Of a DNA stretch of 44,729 nt, positions 11,872 through 21,410 are shown one piece after another (position 1 is the stretch's first letter; the number at the start of each line of letters is the position of its first letter). A model generated the notes under the pieces. It worked only from the letters and a program-made list of their open reading frames with translations. It did not search any database and was not told the origin of the DNA. The position numbers and the translations under genes are program-made. Source of the stretch: Cudoniella acicularis (lineage: Eukaryota > Ascomycota > Leotiomycetes > Helotiales > Helotiaceae); NCBI GenBank assembly GCA_013054445.1, contig JAAMPI010000295.1, positions 1-44,729 on the forward strand, written 5' to 3'.

Positions 11872-13841
11872 ATGGCCTCAACATCTTCGTCTCTTGTCGC
11901 CCCCAAGATCGATTTCATCAACCGAGACACTTTATTCGAACTTCACCAATTATGCGAGCATTGTAGACTGCTCTGTAATCAATCCCGAGTCCTGAATAGC
12001 GTTGCATGGCATCGGGGCACGCCTTATTTACCAGATGAGCAGCTACCTGGGCGTGCAATTGACTTCATTACCGTTGGCAATAAATATAATGAAGGTTTCT
12101 TCCCTGAATCGTATCTGCACCATCCCTCTGCAGGTTCTCTTTTTGAGTCTGCCCGAGAAGGCTGTCATTTATGCACATTGTTCTGTCACAATATGAACAA
12201 GCAACCGGCATGGAGAAGGTCATTTTGGGATGGAAGTGGATATTCCAGTTGGTCTGAAAGTCCTGAGGACAAGTGGCAAAGTTTAAAGTGTCTGCCACAT
12301 ATTGATCCTTTTGTCCAACCTTCTAAATCGCTTTTTCATGTCAGCGTTACTTAGGAATGCGACTTCTCGAGCTCGCGAGCCGTGTATTGGCGGCTTGTCT
12401 TGCAGGATGATAATTTGGACCTTACGACGAGCAGAGAGTATTGTCGTGTACCTCTTATGAAACATGTTCACGTAGACGGTTTGTTTCCCTCCACATTTTT
12501 TGGGCTAAAATGTCGCCAAGACACCGCTGATTATGTATTATTAGATATCCCCAAAGCTGTCTCTACGAAATCGGAGGCTACATTTGCGTTGGCAAAATGG
12601 TGGATTGATGATTGTCTCGCCCTCCACCCTTTATGTAAACGTCCATCAGAAAAATCCCACCAGACACCAGCCAGGTTGATCGACATAGGCCTCTCAGCGG
12701 CTCAAAGTTTCCGCGTTTACACATTTGCAAACGCGATAATGCTATGCCGGTATATTTGACTCTTAGCCATTGTTGGGGCAGTTCTGAAATGTACAAACTT
12801 ACGGAGGGAACTATGGACGAGCTTCTTCAAGGTGTCGACCCGTCTAAACTACCTCAAAATTTCCAAGATGCAATCACTATTTGCCCAAGGTTAAACCAGC
12901 GTTTTATTTGGATTGATTCTCTCTGTATCATCCAAGATAGTGACAAGAACTGGCTAGAACAATCCACTATCATGGGCTCGATTTATGGAAATTCTTACTG
13001 TACTATAACAGCTCTGGGTGCCAAAGACATTACCGGAGGGTGCTTTCAACAACGGAATCCTTTGTGTCATCAAGCATGCTATATCCCTGGAGAGGTCAAT
13101 CTTGTTGCGAGGTCCGAACGTTGGAAAAAGCGCGCCGATGGAACGACACCCCTGCACTCTCGAGGTTGGGTTTTCCAAGAACGTTTGCTCAGCCCACGAA
13201 CTCTTCTCTTTGGGATAGATGGGATATCTTGGGAATGCCAACAGTCCCAAGCAAACGAAGAGTTTCCTCAGTTGAGCATCCAATCAGTTACAAATACTCC
13301 CTTGTTAGATGTCGACTTCCGAAAAGCATGGAAAAATCTACAATCTTCATTTGCTACTACTACTGGAACAACTAAGGTTAATCTCAACCAGTTCTTCGAA
13401 TCCTGGCGAATGATAATCCGCAGTTATACACAGTTGGGCTTTACATTTCAGAGGGATAGACTTGTTGCTTTTTCTGGTGTCGCAAAACGTATTGAGAAGT
13501 TATCCGGCTTCACGTGTTTTGATGGTATGTGGCTCGGTTGTTCTCTACCAACATGTCTTTGGCATGTTCATAATCTCGAGGGAGCCTACCGACTTTCTGG
13601 GCAAGGCATGATAGACTTCTCCAAATCGCTTTACACAGCCAAACCACTTGCCAATTCTCTTTCATGAGGTTCAATCGCCACTGCAATCGGCTATCCAGCA
13701 GTTTGGCCATTGTCACAACACGATAGACCACTTGAGAATAGCAACACTGAGGAATCCAAAGCTCCAAAAGACAAAACTGCTTCTTATTCCCCGACCTTTA
13801 AAAGCTCGCCATTAGTCCTAGTATTCCACTTCCTAGTCTAG
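11872..13841 (+). pseudogene. HET-domain (heterokaryon incompatibility) protein, pseudogene
   Basis: HET proteins trigger cell death after fusion of unlike hyphae. The three HET blocks are visible: VYLTLSHCWGSS near 12750, FIWIDSLCIIQDSDKNW near 12905 with IYGNSYCTITALGA, and SRGWVFQERLLSPRTLLFG near 13160. An N-terminal Cys/His region (CEHCRLLC.., CHLCTLFCHN) precedes them, as is common in the family. Breaks: TAG at 12352-12354 (same frame continues), a one-base loss near 12737-12743 just before VYLTLSHCWG, and TGA at 13665-13667. The last falls in the usual PSWSWGSI motif, read here as NSLS-stop-GSI, so a Trp codon became TGA. The frame then runs on to 13839-13841. All three point to a formerly intact gene of about 650 codons. 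Confidence 0.85.
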
Positions 13842-13890
13842 ACTCCCTCTTTCTAAAGTGAGAAATACGCAAACATGAAGATTAGTTTCT

Positions 13891-15508
13891 TCAATAGTCT
13901 ATTGGGAATCGCGCTCTCAACTTCTCGCCGTACTTGTAAAAGAAAAAAGGAACAGGAACAAAGGCTAGGCCAATAAAAGCAAGCAAGCTATTTCCCCAAC
14001 CGAGTTTTAAATTAGAGTATAAAGGGGGGCCAGCAAGAGGAATTAATGCCCCGAAAAGACTACGCAGAACGGTATTCGCAGCCAAGGCGGAGGCGGCTGC
14101 CTCAGAGCCAAATGCATCTACGAGGTAGAGTTGCGCTGGCATTAGTATAAGGAAGGAGCCGAGACCTATAACCAAGGTGCCCAAAATGGGGACGATCCAG
14201 TGCGTGTGGTAGTTTGCGCTCCAGCCGTACCAGAAGAAACCGATAGGGACTAAGGGAGATGACCAGATCATTAAGATGAGGCGGAGTTCAGGCCGTGCAA
14301 GGGTTCCACCGTGTGGTTGGTGGAGGAGCTTGTCGCTCAGTACGGCGAAGAGACCGATGCTGATTATCATGCCCACGCCGAGTCCGAGGTATGCGAGTCC
14401 TGCAATGTCGGGTTTCCAACCATATGTCTCTTCGAACACAGCAGGGAAGGTTGTGAAGAGAAGGTAGGTGAGGCCGAACATGAAGGCGCAGTAGACAGAG
14501 AGTAAGAAGACCATGGGCGAGAAGAAGAGCATTTTGGTGGGTCGTATGGTTGCACGTCCCAAAAGCTGCCATGGAGTAAGGTCTTTGTTGTAGGTGCGAG
14601 CTCGGAGCTGGTCATTTCCAGTTGTCTTGCGCATTTGGACGGCTTTGCGCTCGAGGAGAACAGGTTCAAAAGTCTCCCGCATGATAATGAGGGCGAGTAA
14701 AGAGACTGCGCCAGCCTGGGACAAAGATCTATTAGATAAATCCAAAATGTGCTGATACAATGTTCGGGACTTACCAGCATCAAGATCAGCCAGAACGTCC
14801 AGCGCCAGCCAAGATACTCGGTGACGAATCCGCCAACCACAGGACCAATAACCTATTAGCTATTAGAAGATATATCAAGAAATTAAGCGAGGGGAGCAGG
14901 TACGCACCGGACCTAGAAGTGGACCCAGGCCAAACAATGCCATCGCTCTTCCACGCTCGCTGGGTTCATAAAGGTCTGCAATGGTACCCCCTCCTATAGC
15001 CATCGGGGAAGAAGCAGCACAACCACATATGAAGCGAAATGCCAGAAACATAGAAGTATTAGTGCTAAGTGCACAGCCGATAGTAAAGGCGAGATATACG
15101 GCATTGCAAACATGGTAGACGATCAGTCGACCGTACATCTCTGACATAGAGGCGAGGAGTAAAGGCCCAATGGAAAAGCCCAGGATATAGATGGAGACGG
15201 TGAAAGAAGCGACGATGCTTTGGGTAATTCCGAACTCCGCGACGAGGGCTTGGGCTCCAGGAGCAAACATAACTGCGGCTAGGTTCCTGTTCCACTTTGT
15301 TAGAAGTGCTAGGCCGTTGATAAGTGCTGTTATGAAAGTCTTACGAATAGAGAGTAAAGCCGCTGACGAGAAGGACGTGGAACAATTTGGTTCCCCGCTT
15401 CCAGTTCGCAGGGTTCACGGGATCAGTAGGACTGTCCCAATCGACAATATTAGGATTCTTCGTTTCCATGTTCGTTTCCGTGTTCGATTCCGTGTTCTCT
15501 GACGACAT
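13891..15508 (-). CDS. MFS transporter, DHA1 drug/H+ antiporter-like
   Basis: Exons 15345-15508, 14908-15286, 14775-14852 and 13891-14715 give 1446 bases and 481 residues with no lesion. Introns are 15287-15344, 14853-14907 and 14716-14774, all with GT..AG ends. The protein would be a 12-segment plasma-membrane exporter. A hydrophilic N-terminus ends in DPVNPANWKR, a start common in fungal DHA1 proteins. The motif A variant SEMYGR is at 103-108, and a motif C-like run GLGPLLGP-VIGPVVGG spans the second splice junction near 175-190, as in proton antiporters. A long cytosolic loop (DLTPWQLLGRATIRPTKM) follows TM6. It converges on the HET pseudogene (gap about 50 bases) and diverges from the Zn2Cys6 gene. 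With the ketosynthase relic beyond that gene, this suggests an exporter of a former secondary-metabolite cluster. The substrate cannot be told. Confidence 0.9.
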
Positions 15509-15704
15509 GGTGAAGCAAGGTAACGAGAAGTGCGTCCCAAAAACAAATGTCTGAAAGAGGGCGGGAAAGTAAAAGCAGGTGGTTGAAATGAAGGACGATC
15601 GAATTAGCGGCGGGTTTGAGTTAGGCAGAGAGAGATAGCAATCAAGGTTGGAGGAATAGGGATGACTTTTAAGAAAGATCTCTGTAACTATCAAAGATAG
15701 AACC

Positions 15705-15713
15705 CGGAGGCCG
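15705..15713. promoter_or_regulatory. CGG-N3-CCG inverted triplets
   Basis: The sequence is CGGAGGCCG, about 200 bases upstream of the MFS start. This is a candidate Zn2Cys6 site, by spacing only. Confidence 0.35.
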
Positions 15714-15773
15714 TCAGTACCTCCGCGGCGCATCGGCGGCCTCACGCGGTATAGGGGGCGACTGGCCAAGCCG

Positions 15774-15799
15774 AAACGGCTGCACTTGCGGAGCCGTTT
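15774..15799. promoter_or_regulatory. 26-bp inverted repeat with CGG/CCG half-sites
   Basis: AAACGGCT and AGCCGTTT form a perfect 8-bp inverted repeat around a 10-base centre, placing CGG and CCG 14 bases apart. It lies 266 bases upstream of the MFS start codon and is the strongest operator candidate in this promoter. Confidence 0.45.
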
Positions 15800-16152
15800 G
15801 GAATGCCAGCATTGCATAAATCGAAGTATACAGTAGATATCACTCTGCAAATAATAGCTCGGTGTGCGCAGATGTCCGTTGATTGATTAATTACGAATAT
15901 GCGACTCGCCACCAGCACTAGCCAGCTGTCCTGAGAATTACGCAAAATATTTGTTTCTGTTCCATGCAACTAATGGCCTTGCCGGTCACTTAGCACCAGC
16001 ACTTATTCAAGATGCGTTCTCGGCCAGAAATACCGGTATGTTGGAATCAAGACTCTGTGCGATCATTGATGGTGATGATGATGATATGATTAGGACGACT
16101 AATACGGAGTACTCGTATGCTAACCTTACGTGCCTTGTCTCGGCTTCCACTG

Positions 16153-16163
16153 CGGACCATCCG
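16153..16163. promoter_or_regulatory. CGG-N5-CCG inverted triplets (first)
   Basis: The sequence is CGGACCATCCG, upstream of the Zn2Cys6 gene. The same 5-base spacing recurs at 16267. Confidence 0.4.
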
Positions 16164-16254
16164 CGGCCATAAGGCTTAGCGAGGATGCTGGAAGCTTTAT
16201 CACGACATGCATCCTCCATCCTCCGCGGCTCTACACTGAATTATTGTCCCCAAG

Positions 16255-16261
16255 TATATAA
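16255..16261 (+). promoter_or_regulatory. TATA-like box of the Zn2Cys6 gene
   Basis: TATATAA lies about 90 bases before the ATG at 16347, a usual distance when the 5' leader is short. Confidence 0.45.
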
Positions 16262-16266
16262 CATCT

Positions 16267-16277
16267 CGGAGCATCCG
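16267..16277. promoter_or_regulatory. CGG-N5-CCG inverted triplets (second)
   Basis: CGGAGCATCCG lies directly after the TATA-like box. It has the same spacing as 16153-16163 and could mediate autoregulation. Confidence 0.4.
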
Positions 16278-16346
16278 AAACCAGATGAACAAGATCCCCA
16301 TCACATCCCCATCACCACTACTATTACCACCACCATCACCATCATC

Positions 16347-18968
16347 ATGTCGGAGGCAGATACTAACTGCAGCGCACATGTGCCCGCCCAAGAGCCACTA
16401 GGCGATCGACCGCGCCTGCCATCTTCGAGGCGTCGCGAAAAGGCGCAGCTCAGTTGCACTACATGTCGGAGGCGGAAGTGAGTGTTCTCAGGAGGAACCA
16501 GGCCGTTATTATTCTTTTCTAAACTAATAATACTAGTAAATTTTAGATGCCTGGGCTAACTGAGGTCGTCAGGATACGCTGCGACCGTCAACTCCCGTGC
16601 AGCAACTGCTCCAGCAGGGCACTGGGCTCGATGTGTGCTTACCCCGCCAACACCACTCCCCATCCCCAAGCAGCGCTGTCCGGCCGGCCTCATGGGACCG
16701 GGACCGCCCAGATGCCCCAAATGCAGGACCGCATCAATCAGCTCGAGAGTCTGGTTTTGAATCTTATGCACCAGACTCAGATGACTCCAAGCTCCGCGGC
16801 ATCGCTGTCGGAGGAGCCCGCTCCTCTCCGTCAACCCCTCTCTCCCTCCCTATCCGGAAACGACTCGGAGCGGCCAGTAGCGGCCATGTGCCAGACCCAA
16901 CGTGAAGTCTCGCCATCCCCGTCCGACTATGGCAGCATCAGGATTCAGCGGACAGGTGGTGTTAGTTATGTCAGCAGCGCACACTGGGCAGCTGTTCTCG
17001 ACAGCATTGCCGAATTAAGGACTCACTTCGCGCAAGAGGATGCCACCCATTCGCGGTCCTCTGATCCCGTCCAGCCACAGGCCAGCTTTCCCAAACCCCA
17101 GCTGCTCTACTACTCCCCGATGCTTGAAACCCTAGCGTCGATTCTCGAGTCAATCCCACCTCGACCTGTTGTGGATAGATTGGTCTCCCGTTACTTCAAT
17201 GTCCTGGACATAGCTCCAGGTTAGTTACCAAATCTTACTACTGTTCCGAAAAATTCTGTCATTTTCCTTTTGACTGACCAGAGACTAGGCGTTGTACACA
17301 GCGGCCAGTTCCTTCAAGAGGTGCCTCCCATCCACCTACATCCGCCTATCCTTCCACTTTTGCCCCTTTTCTTGTCGCCGCGTTCTCCAACTGGCTATGC
17401 TCTCTCTGCTTGTGCTGACTTCAGACCATAGTATGAAGACTTCTGGAAATCCCCACAGGCCACACCAATCATGTGGGTTGGCCTTCTGTTCACCATAATA
17501 TGTCTATCGACACAGCTCCAACAGGCTTCTCTTGCTCCTACCAAGACCTCACCTACCAGGGGACACTCTAGACGGGGGTCGCAGGCCGTCGAGAACCAAG
17601 CAGCGGTAGACACGTTCCGAGAGAAGGCGATACAATGCCTTATCCTGGGTCACTACACAAAGGGCGGACCCTACGTAGTGGAGACTTTAATTCTCTACTT
17701 CTTAGTTGAGGTTTTCCACCTTAAAGATGTGGAGATTGGCATCTGGATTCTCGTAGGCAATATAGTACAGATTGCTATACACATGGGATATCATCGAGAC
17801 GCCAAGCACTTCCCCAACATCTCCCCCTTTGCAGGCGAAATGCGAAGGCGTGTCTGGGCGATGATCGTGCAGATAGACTTTAGCATCTCGACGCAGTTGG
17901 GGATGCCCCGGCTGGTCAAAGAAAGCCAGACTGATACTGCAGAGCCACGGAACCTAGAGGATTCAGACTTCGACGAACACACGTCCGTGCTGCCCCCTTC
18001 CCGGCCGGAGACCGAGGTGACTCATACCCTCTACGTCTTGGCTAAGCTCCGACTACTCTCCGTGGGCGTCAAGGTCGCCGATGTGGCTACCGAGCCTCGT
18101 CCGCACTCCTATGCTGAGGTTTTAGAGCTCGATCAGCAGATCGACAAGACCCGGGACGCGCTGCCATCTAGCATGAAATGGAAAGACCTCGCGTCCTCCC
18201 TTATGGTGCCGTCACAAACAATTATTCAGAGGATCTGGTTAGAGGTAACCGTCCAGCAGCTAAAGATCGTCCTGCATAGGAAGTTCCTGGAGCCATCTCG
18301 TCTCCACCACCAGTATGCTAGCTCGCGATCTGCATGCCTGACCGCTGCCATGACTATTTTAGAGTTCCAGCATCTCATCGACGAGGAGACTCAGACAGAT
18401 GGCCTTTTGTACCAAAGCCGCTGGAGAGTCTCTTCTGCGTTTATTAACGACTTTCTCCTCGCAACCAGTATCCTATGCTTCTGTCTCCAAACCCATACCG
18501 AGGAGCAGAAAGAACAATGTGATGATTCGGGAAACGCCGAAGTCGCCTCCGTGGACAAGATCAGAAAGCTCTTGAGAGCATCCCAGGTCATCTGGAGCCG
18601 GCAAAGTGCTACCTCCAGAGAGGCTCAGAAAGCTGCCGCGGCTTTGCGGTATGTACTAGGTGACTTCGGAATTAGGTCGGAACCCCACTTGTCTGAGGAC
18701 GTGATATTTGGGCCTTCCCCCGCCGCTACCGTCTCATACTTTCCAGGTGAGTCGCAATTCTCGCATCTGGATTCTTTCCGTTCGCGTGGTCGAGGGAACT
18801 GCTAGCTAACAAATGACAGGATTCTCAGACTTGACGCCGGACTATGATCTTTCCACCCTGGGAATAGGTCAGGAAAATGAAGGAATATGGTGGCAAGGGT
18901 TCACGGCGAACTTGAACAATAATGTTGAGCAGTGGTCCGAAGTGATTGGTTTGCACAACAGGACCTGA
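16347..18968 (+). CDS. Zn(II)2Cys6 transcription factor with fungal_trans domain
   Basis: Exons 16347-16477, 16573-17219, 17289-17320, 17432-18746 and 18820-18968 give 2274 bases and 757 residues. The zinc cluster is complete: Cys 37, 40, 47, 53, 56 and 65 (CX2CX6CX5CX2CX8C), assembled across the first intron, whose acceptor follows a CTAAC branch. A short dimerisation helix (QMQDRINQLESLVLNLM) lies near residues 95-112. A fungal_trans region (PF04082-like) follows, with the typical MRRRVW..QID...GMPRLV block near 407-430. The 32-base third exon is supported by family-like sequence (VVHSGQFLQE-YEDFW). Nuclear DNA binding to CGG triplets is expected from the family. The gene is intact although the ketosynthase scrap about 100 bases downstream, in the same direction, is broken. 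It is probably the pathway regulator of a lost cluster. Confidence 0.9.
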
Positions 18969-19069
18969 CATCATAATTTTTCACGTTGCGGAAGAAAACA
19001 CCCGGAGGGTTTAAAAGAACCTCAAAAATCCAGAAACTGAGTTTCCGTAAGGGCTCGTTTGGGATCACT

Positions 19070-19454
19070 TCGAGTGCATTATTCGCGCTACAGGCATGAA
19101 CCAGGACGGGAAGACCCAGGTTTTAACAATGCCCAGCACGGCGGCACAAGTTGCGCTTATCTGAGATACGTATGCTCGAGCGGCCTCGACATCGAAAAGC
19201 CAGAAGATCGCCCTCAGTTCTTCCATTCACACGGCACAGAGACCCCGGCCAGTGATCCTCAGGATGTGGAGACAGTCTCGCGGGCTTTTTACCCCAAAGG
19301 CACGTCGGCGTCGGACGAGCTTTATGTTGGTTCCACCAAGACCATCATTGGGCACACGGAAGGCACCGCGGGACTGGCGAGTCTCATGGGACCATCGCTG
19401 GCTCTCCAATACTGTGTGATCCCACCGAATATGCAGACTAACTATCTTTTCTGA
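19070..19454 (+). pseudogene. Polyketide synthase ketosynthase fragment (relic)
   Basis: Only about 130 codons of a type I PKS ketosynthase remain. The first part reads [23 protein letters not shown], then TGA (from CGA) and a one-base loss. The second frame reads [38 protein letters not shown] and VIPPNM. Both active-site histidines (HGT and GHTEG) are still visible, but HGTGTPAGDP has become [10 protein letters not shown], two G-to-A changes. Upstream catalytic Cys, acyltransferase, ACP and all other domains are absent. It starts about 100 bases after the stop of the Zn2Cys6 gene, so a deletion has removed nearly all of the enzyme. Confidence 0.85.
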
Positions 19455-19769
19455 AGTCAGCAACCTCTATCCAAGTCGGGCTAGATGATTTGACGAGTTT
19501 ACGCTAAAGTATCACAAGTTTATGGCCAAGCAACAACAGAAAGCATATCACGAACGGCAATTATTGCGGTAATTTCTTATTTTGAAGTTTCTTCAATAAA
19601 TAAAATACAAGAAAGGGTTTGATCTACAAAAATCCTATGTACTCCAAGTAATGCATGAATCCGTTAAATGCTGTTGATATATCAAAGCGAAATCCTAACA
19701 TGGGAGAAGAGAGGTTCCAGCCAAATTGAGAACCTCCATCGCTTCAAGCGTTTTGACTTCAGATGTAGG
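19455..19769. other. Short intergenic stretch
   Basis: This is AT-rich DNA between the ketosynthase relic and the 3' end of the next, convergent gene. The ketosynthase similarity fades within the first tens of bases. Confidence 0.45.
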
Positions 19770-21410
19770 TCATAGACTCATAGTGCTGAGAACACTTTTA
19801 AGGCACGCAAAATCTGTGAGTTTACAGCCCAAAATCTCTGCATTGGTGGGAGCTGCTGTGGTCGCGGGAGATGTCGTTGATGAGGTGGCAGAAATAGTTG
19901 AGGTTGCCAGAGTTGTTGGTGCAGCTGAGCTCAGATCGGGGACCGAGCTCGTTGCAGCAGCAACCGATGTGGCGGCTGCTAAGCTTGAATCGTCCACTGA
20001 GCCCGTCGCAGCAGCATTTGTGGTGGGTGAGCTGGAATCATCTGAAGAACTTGTTGCGGCAGCGATTGATGTGGCAGCTGCTGAGCTCGAATTGTCTACG
20101 GAGCTTGTGGCAGCAGCAATAGTGGTCGCAGCAGCTGAGCTCTCATCGGCTGAGCTTGTTGCATCAATGGCCAAGCTTGTCGCAGCTCCTGAGCTCACGG
20201 CAGGTACTAAGCTTGTTGCTGCAGCAATCGATGTGGCCGCTGCTGAGCTGGAGTCATCTAAAGAACTTGTTGCGGCAGCGATTGATGTGGGATTCGCTGA
20301 GCTTGCCGCAACGGCAGTTGTGGCCGCCGAATCATCCACGGAGCTTGCCACAGCAGCAGTTGTAGCCGCTGAGCCTGAATCATCCCCTGAGCTTGTTGCG
20401 GCAGCAACTGTTATCGCAGCGGAGGATTGAACTGTTGTCTTCGTGCGTGTAGCGGACTTTGCAGGCTCTTCAGACGCAGATTTAGTGGGAGCTGTCGTTG
20501 GATGGACGCTTGATTCTCTGATTGTCGTGATAGGCTTGGTGGGCTTTTCAGTAGCTTTCACGGGGTCGGTCTTGATCGGGTCAGTGACTTTGACTGGGTC
20601 AGTAGCCTTGACAGGAATGGAGGCCTTAACAGGAACTGAGGCCTTGACGGGATCCGGCTTTTTCGTATCGGGCTCGGTTTCGGGCTTGGCTACTGCAGGA
20701 CAAGCTTTCTTACACCCGTTTCCTTTCACTCTTGTATCTGGAATGGAGGTATAATTGTTGAAAATGTTGGTGATATCAGCGCCGTAGTCGTGAGCCCCGG
20801 GAACCTTCGGACCACACGGGTTGAACCATTGAGCAAATTCGCTTGCTCTCTGCCCGTTTTCCAATATTGTTTTTGCGGCGTTGATTCCTGCTTCCAGCGA
20901 GGCGTCGATCACTTCCCCTTCGCCAGGAAGAACAAGCAGACCAACTTCGATAATCTTATCGAAAGAGTTGAAGAGGACTGAGCAAGCAATCTCTCCGATA
21001 GCGGGCAAAGACATGACAACATCGCCCATAACTGTGTCCAAAAGTGGAATGTTGCATTCGCATTCTCCAATGTGGTACTGGTTCATTGTTGGATCCGTAA
21101 AAACGTCGGCGTCCATTCCGTTCGAGGTCCAAACGCAAGAGGTTGAAGATAACACCGCAGTGCTCGAATTGTCTGGCGGAGCGGCTCGGCATTTTGGAAC
21201 GCATAGAGAAAGGTCCATTTTGGTGGAGAGATAGGCACGACATGATCCTTCTGACATCAAGTTTGTTGTTTCTTGGTCATATTCTGCTTGTGTTTCGACG
21301 ACGTCCGCCGTTGAGCTCGAAACGAGAGGTGAACGAATTGCACGGAGAGGACCAGCGTTCACAACTATCGGGCCCAGGAGGAACAGTGTTTGAGCAGCCG
21401 AGAACTTCAT
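19770..21410 (-). CDS. Secreted protein: Cys-rich domain plus PVKA and Ser/Ala repeats
   Basis: Single exon, 546 residues. An N-terminal signal peptide (about 1-19, ending VVNAG) leads into a compact domain of about 200 residues with ten cysteines (57, 70, 74, 92, 117, 119, 143, 199, 233, 237). It includes GECECN and a helical block LPAIGEIAC..FDKIIEVGLLVLPGEGEVIDA. I have an impression of similar unnamed secreted proteins in other ascomycetes but cannot name the family. Residues 250-295 carry PVKA-type repeats. About 330-515 is a Ser/Ala/Thr-rich tandem array of units like AAATSSVDDSSSAAATSIA, probably a heavily O-glycosylated stalk. The C-terminus ends with two further cysteines (GCKLTDFACL) and no GPI signal. 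It is probably extracellular or wall-bound; function unknown. Confidence 0.82.
   Translation of the reverse strand: MKFSAAQTLFLLGPIVVNAGPLRAIRSPLVSSSTADVVETQAEYDQETTNLMSEGSCRAYLSTKMDLSLCVPKCRAAPPDNSSTAVLSSTSCVWTSNGMDADVFTDPTMNQYHIGECECNIPLLDTVMGDVVMSLPAIGEIACSVLFNSFDKIIEVGLLVLPGEGEVIDASLEAGINAAKTILENGQRASEFAQWFNPCGPKVPGAHDYGADITNIFNNYTSIPDTRVKGNGCKKACPAVAKPETEPDTKKPDPVKASVPVKASIPVKATDPVKVTDPIKTDPVKATEKPTKPITTIRESSVHPTTAPTKSASEEPAKSATRTKTTVQSSAAITVAAATSSGDDSGSAATTAAVASSVDDSAATTAVAASSANPTSIAAATSSLDDSSSAAATSIAAATSLVPAVSSGAATSLAIDATSSADESSAAATTIAAATSSVDNSSSAAATSIAAATSSSDDSSSPTTNAAATGSVDDSSLAAATSVAAATSSVPDLSSAAPTTLATSTISATSSTTSPATTAAPTNAEILGCKLTDFACLKSVLSTMSL
19890..20425. repeat. Coding tandem repeats (Ser/Ala array)
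   Basis: Degenerate units of roughly 60-70 bases within the secreted-protein gene encode AAATS-x-AAATSS-x-DDSSS blocks. Such arrays expand and contract easily, so copy number may vary between strains. Confidence 0.6.

Larger units (their letters stand above)
15509..16346. promoter_or_regulatory. Divergent promoter region between MFS and Zn2Cys6 genes
   Basis: About 840 bases separate the two start codons. The region holds several inverted CGG triplets of the type bound by Zn2Cys6 dimers (listed separately) and a TATA-like box before the regulator gene. Such an arrangement would allow the regulator to control both itself and the exporter; that is inference. Confidence 0.5.
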
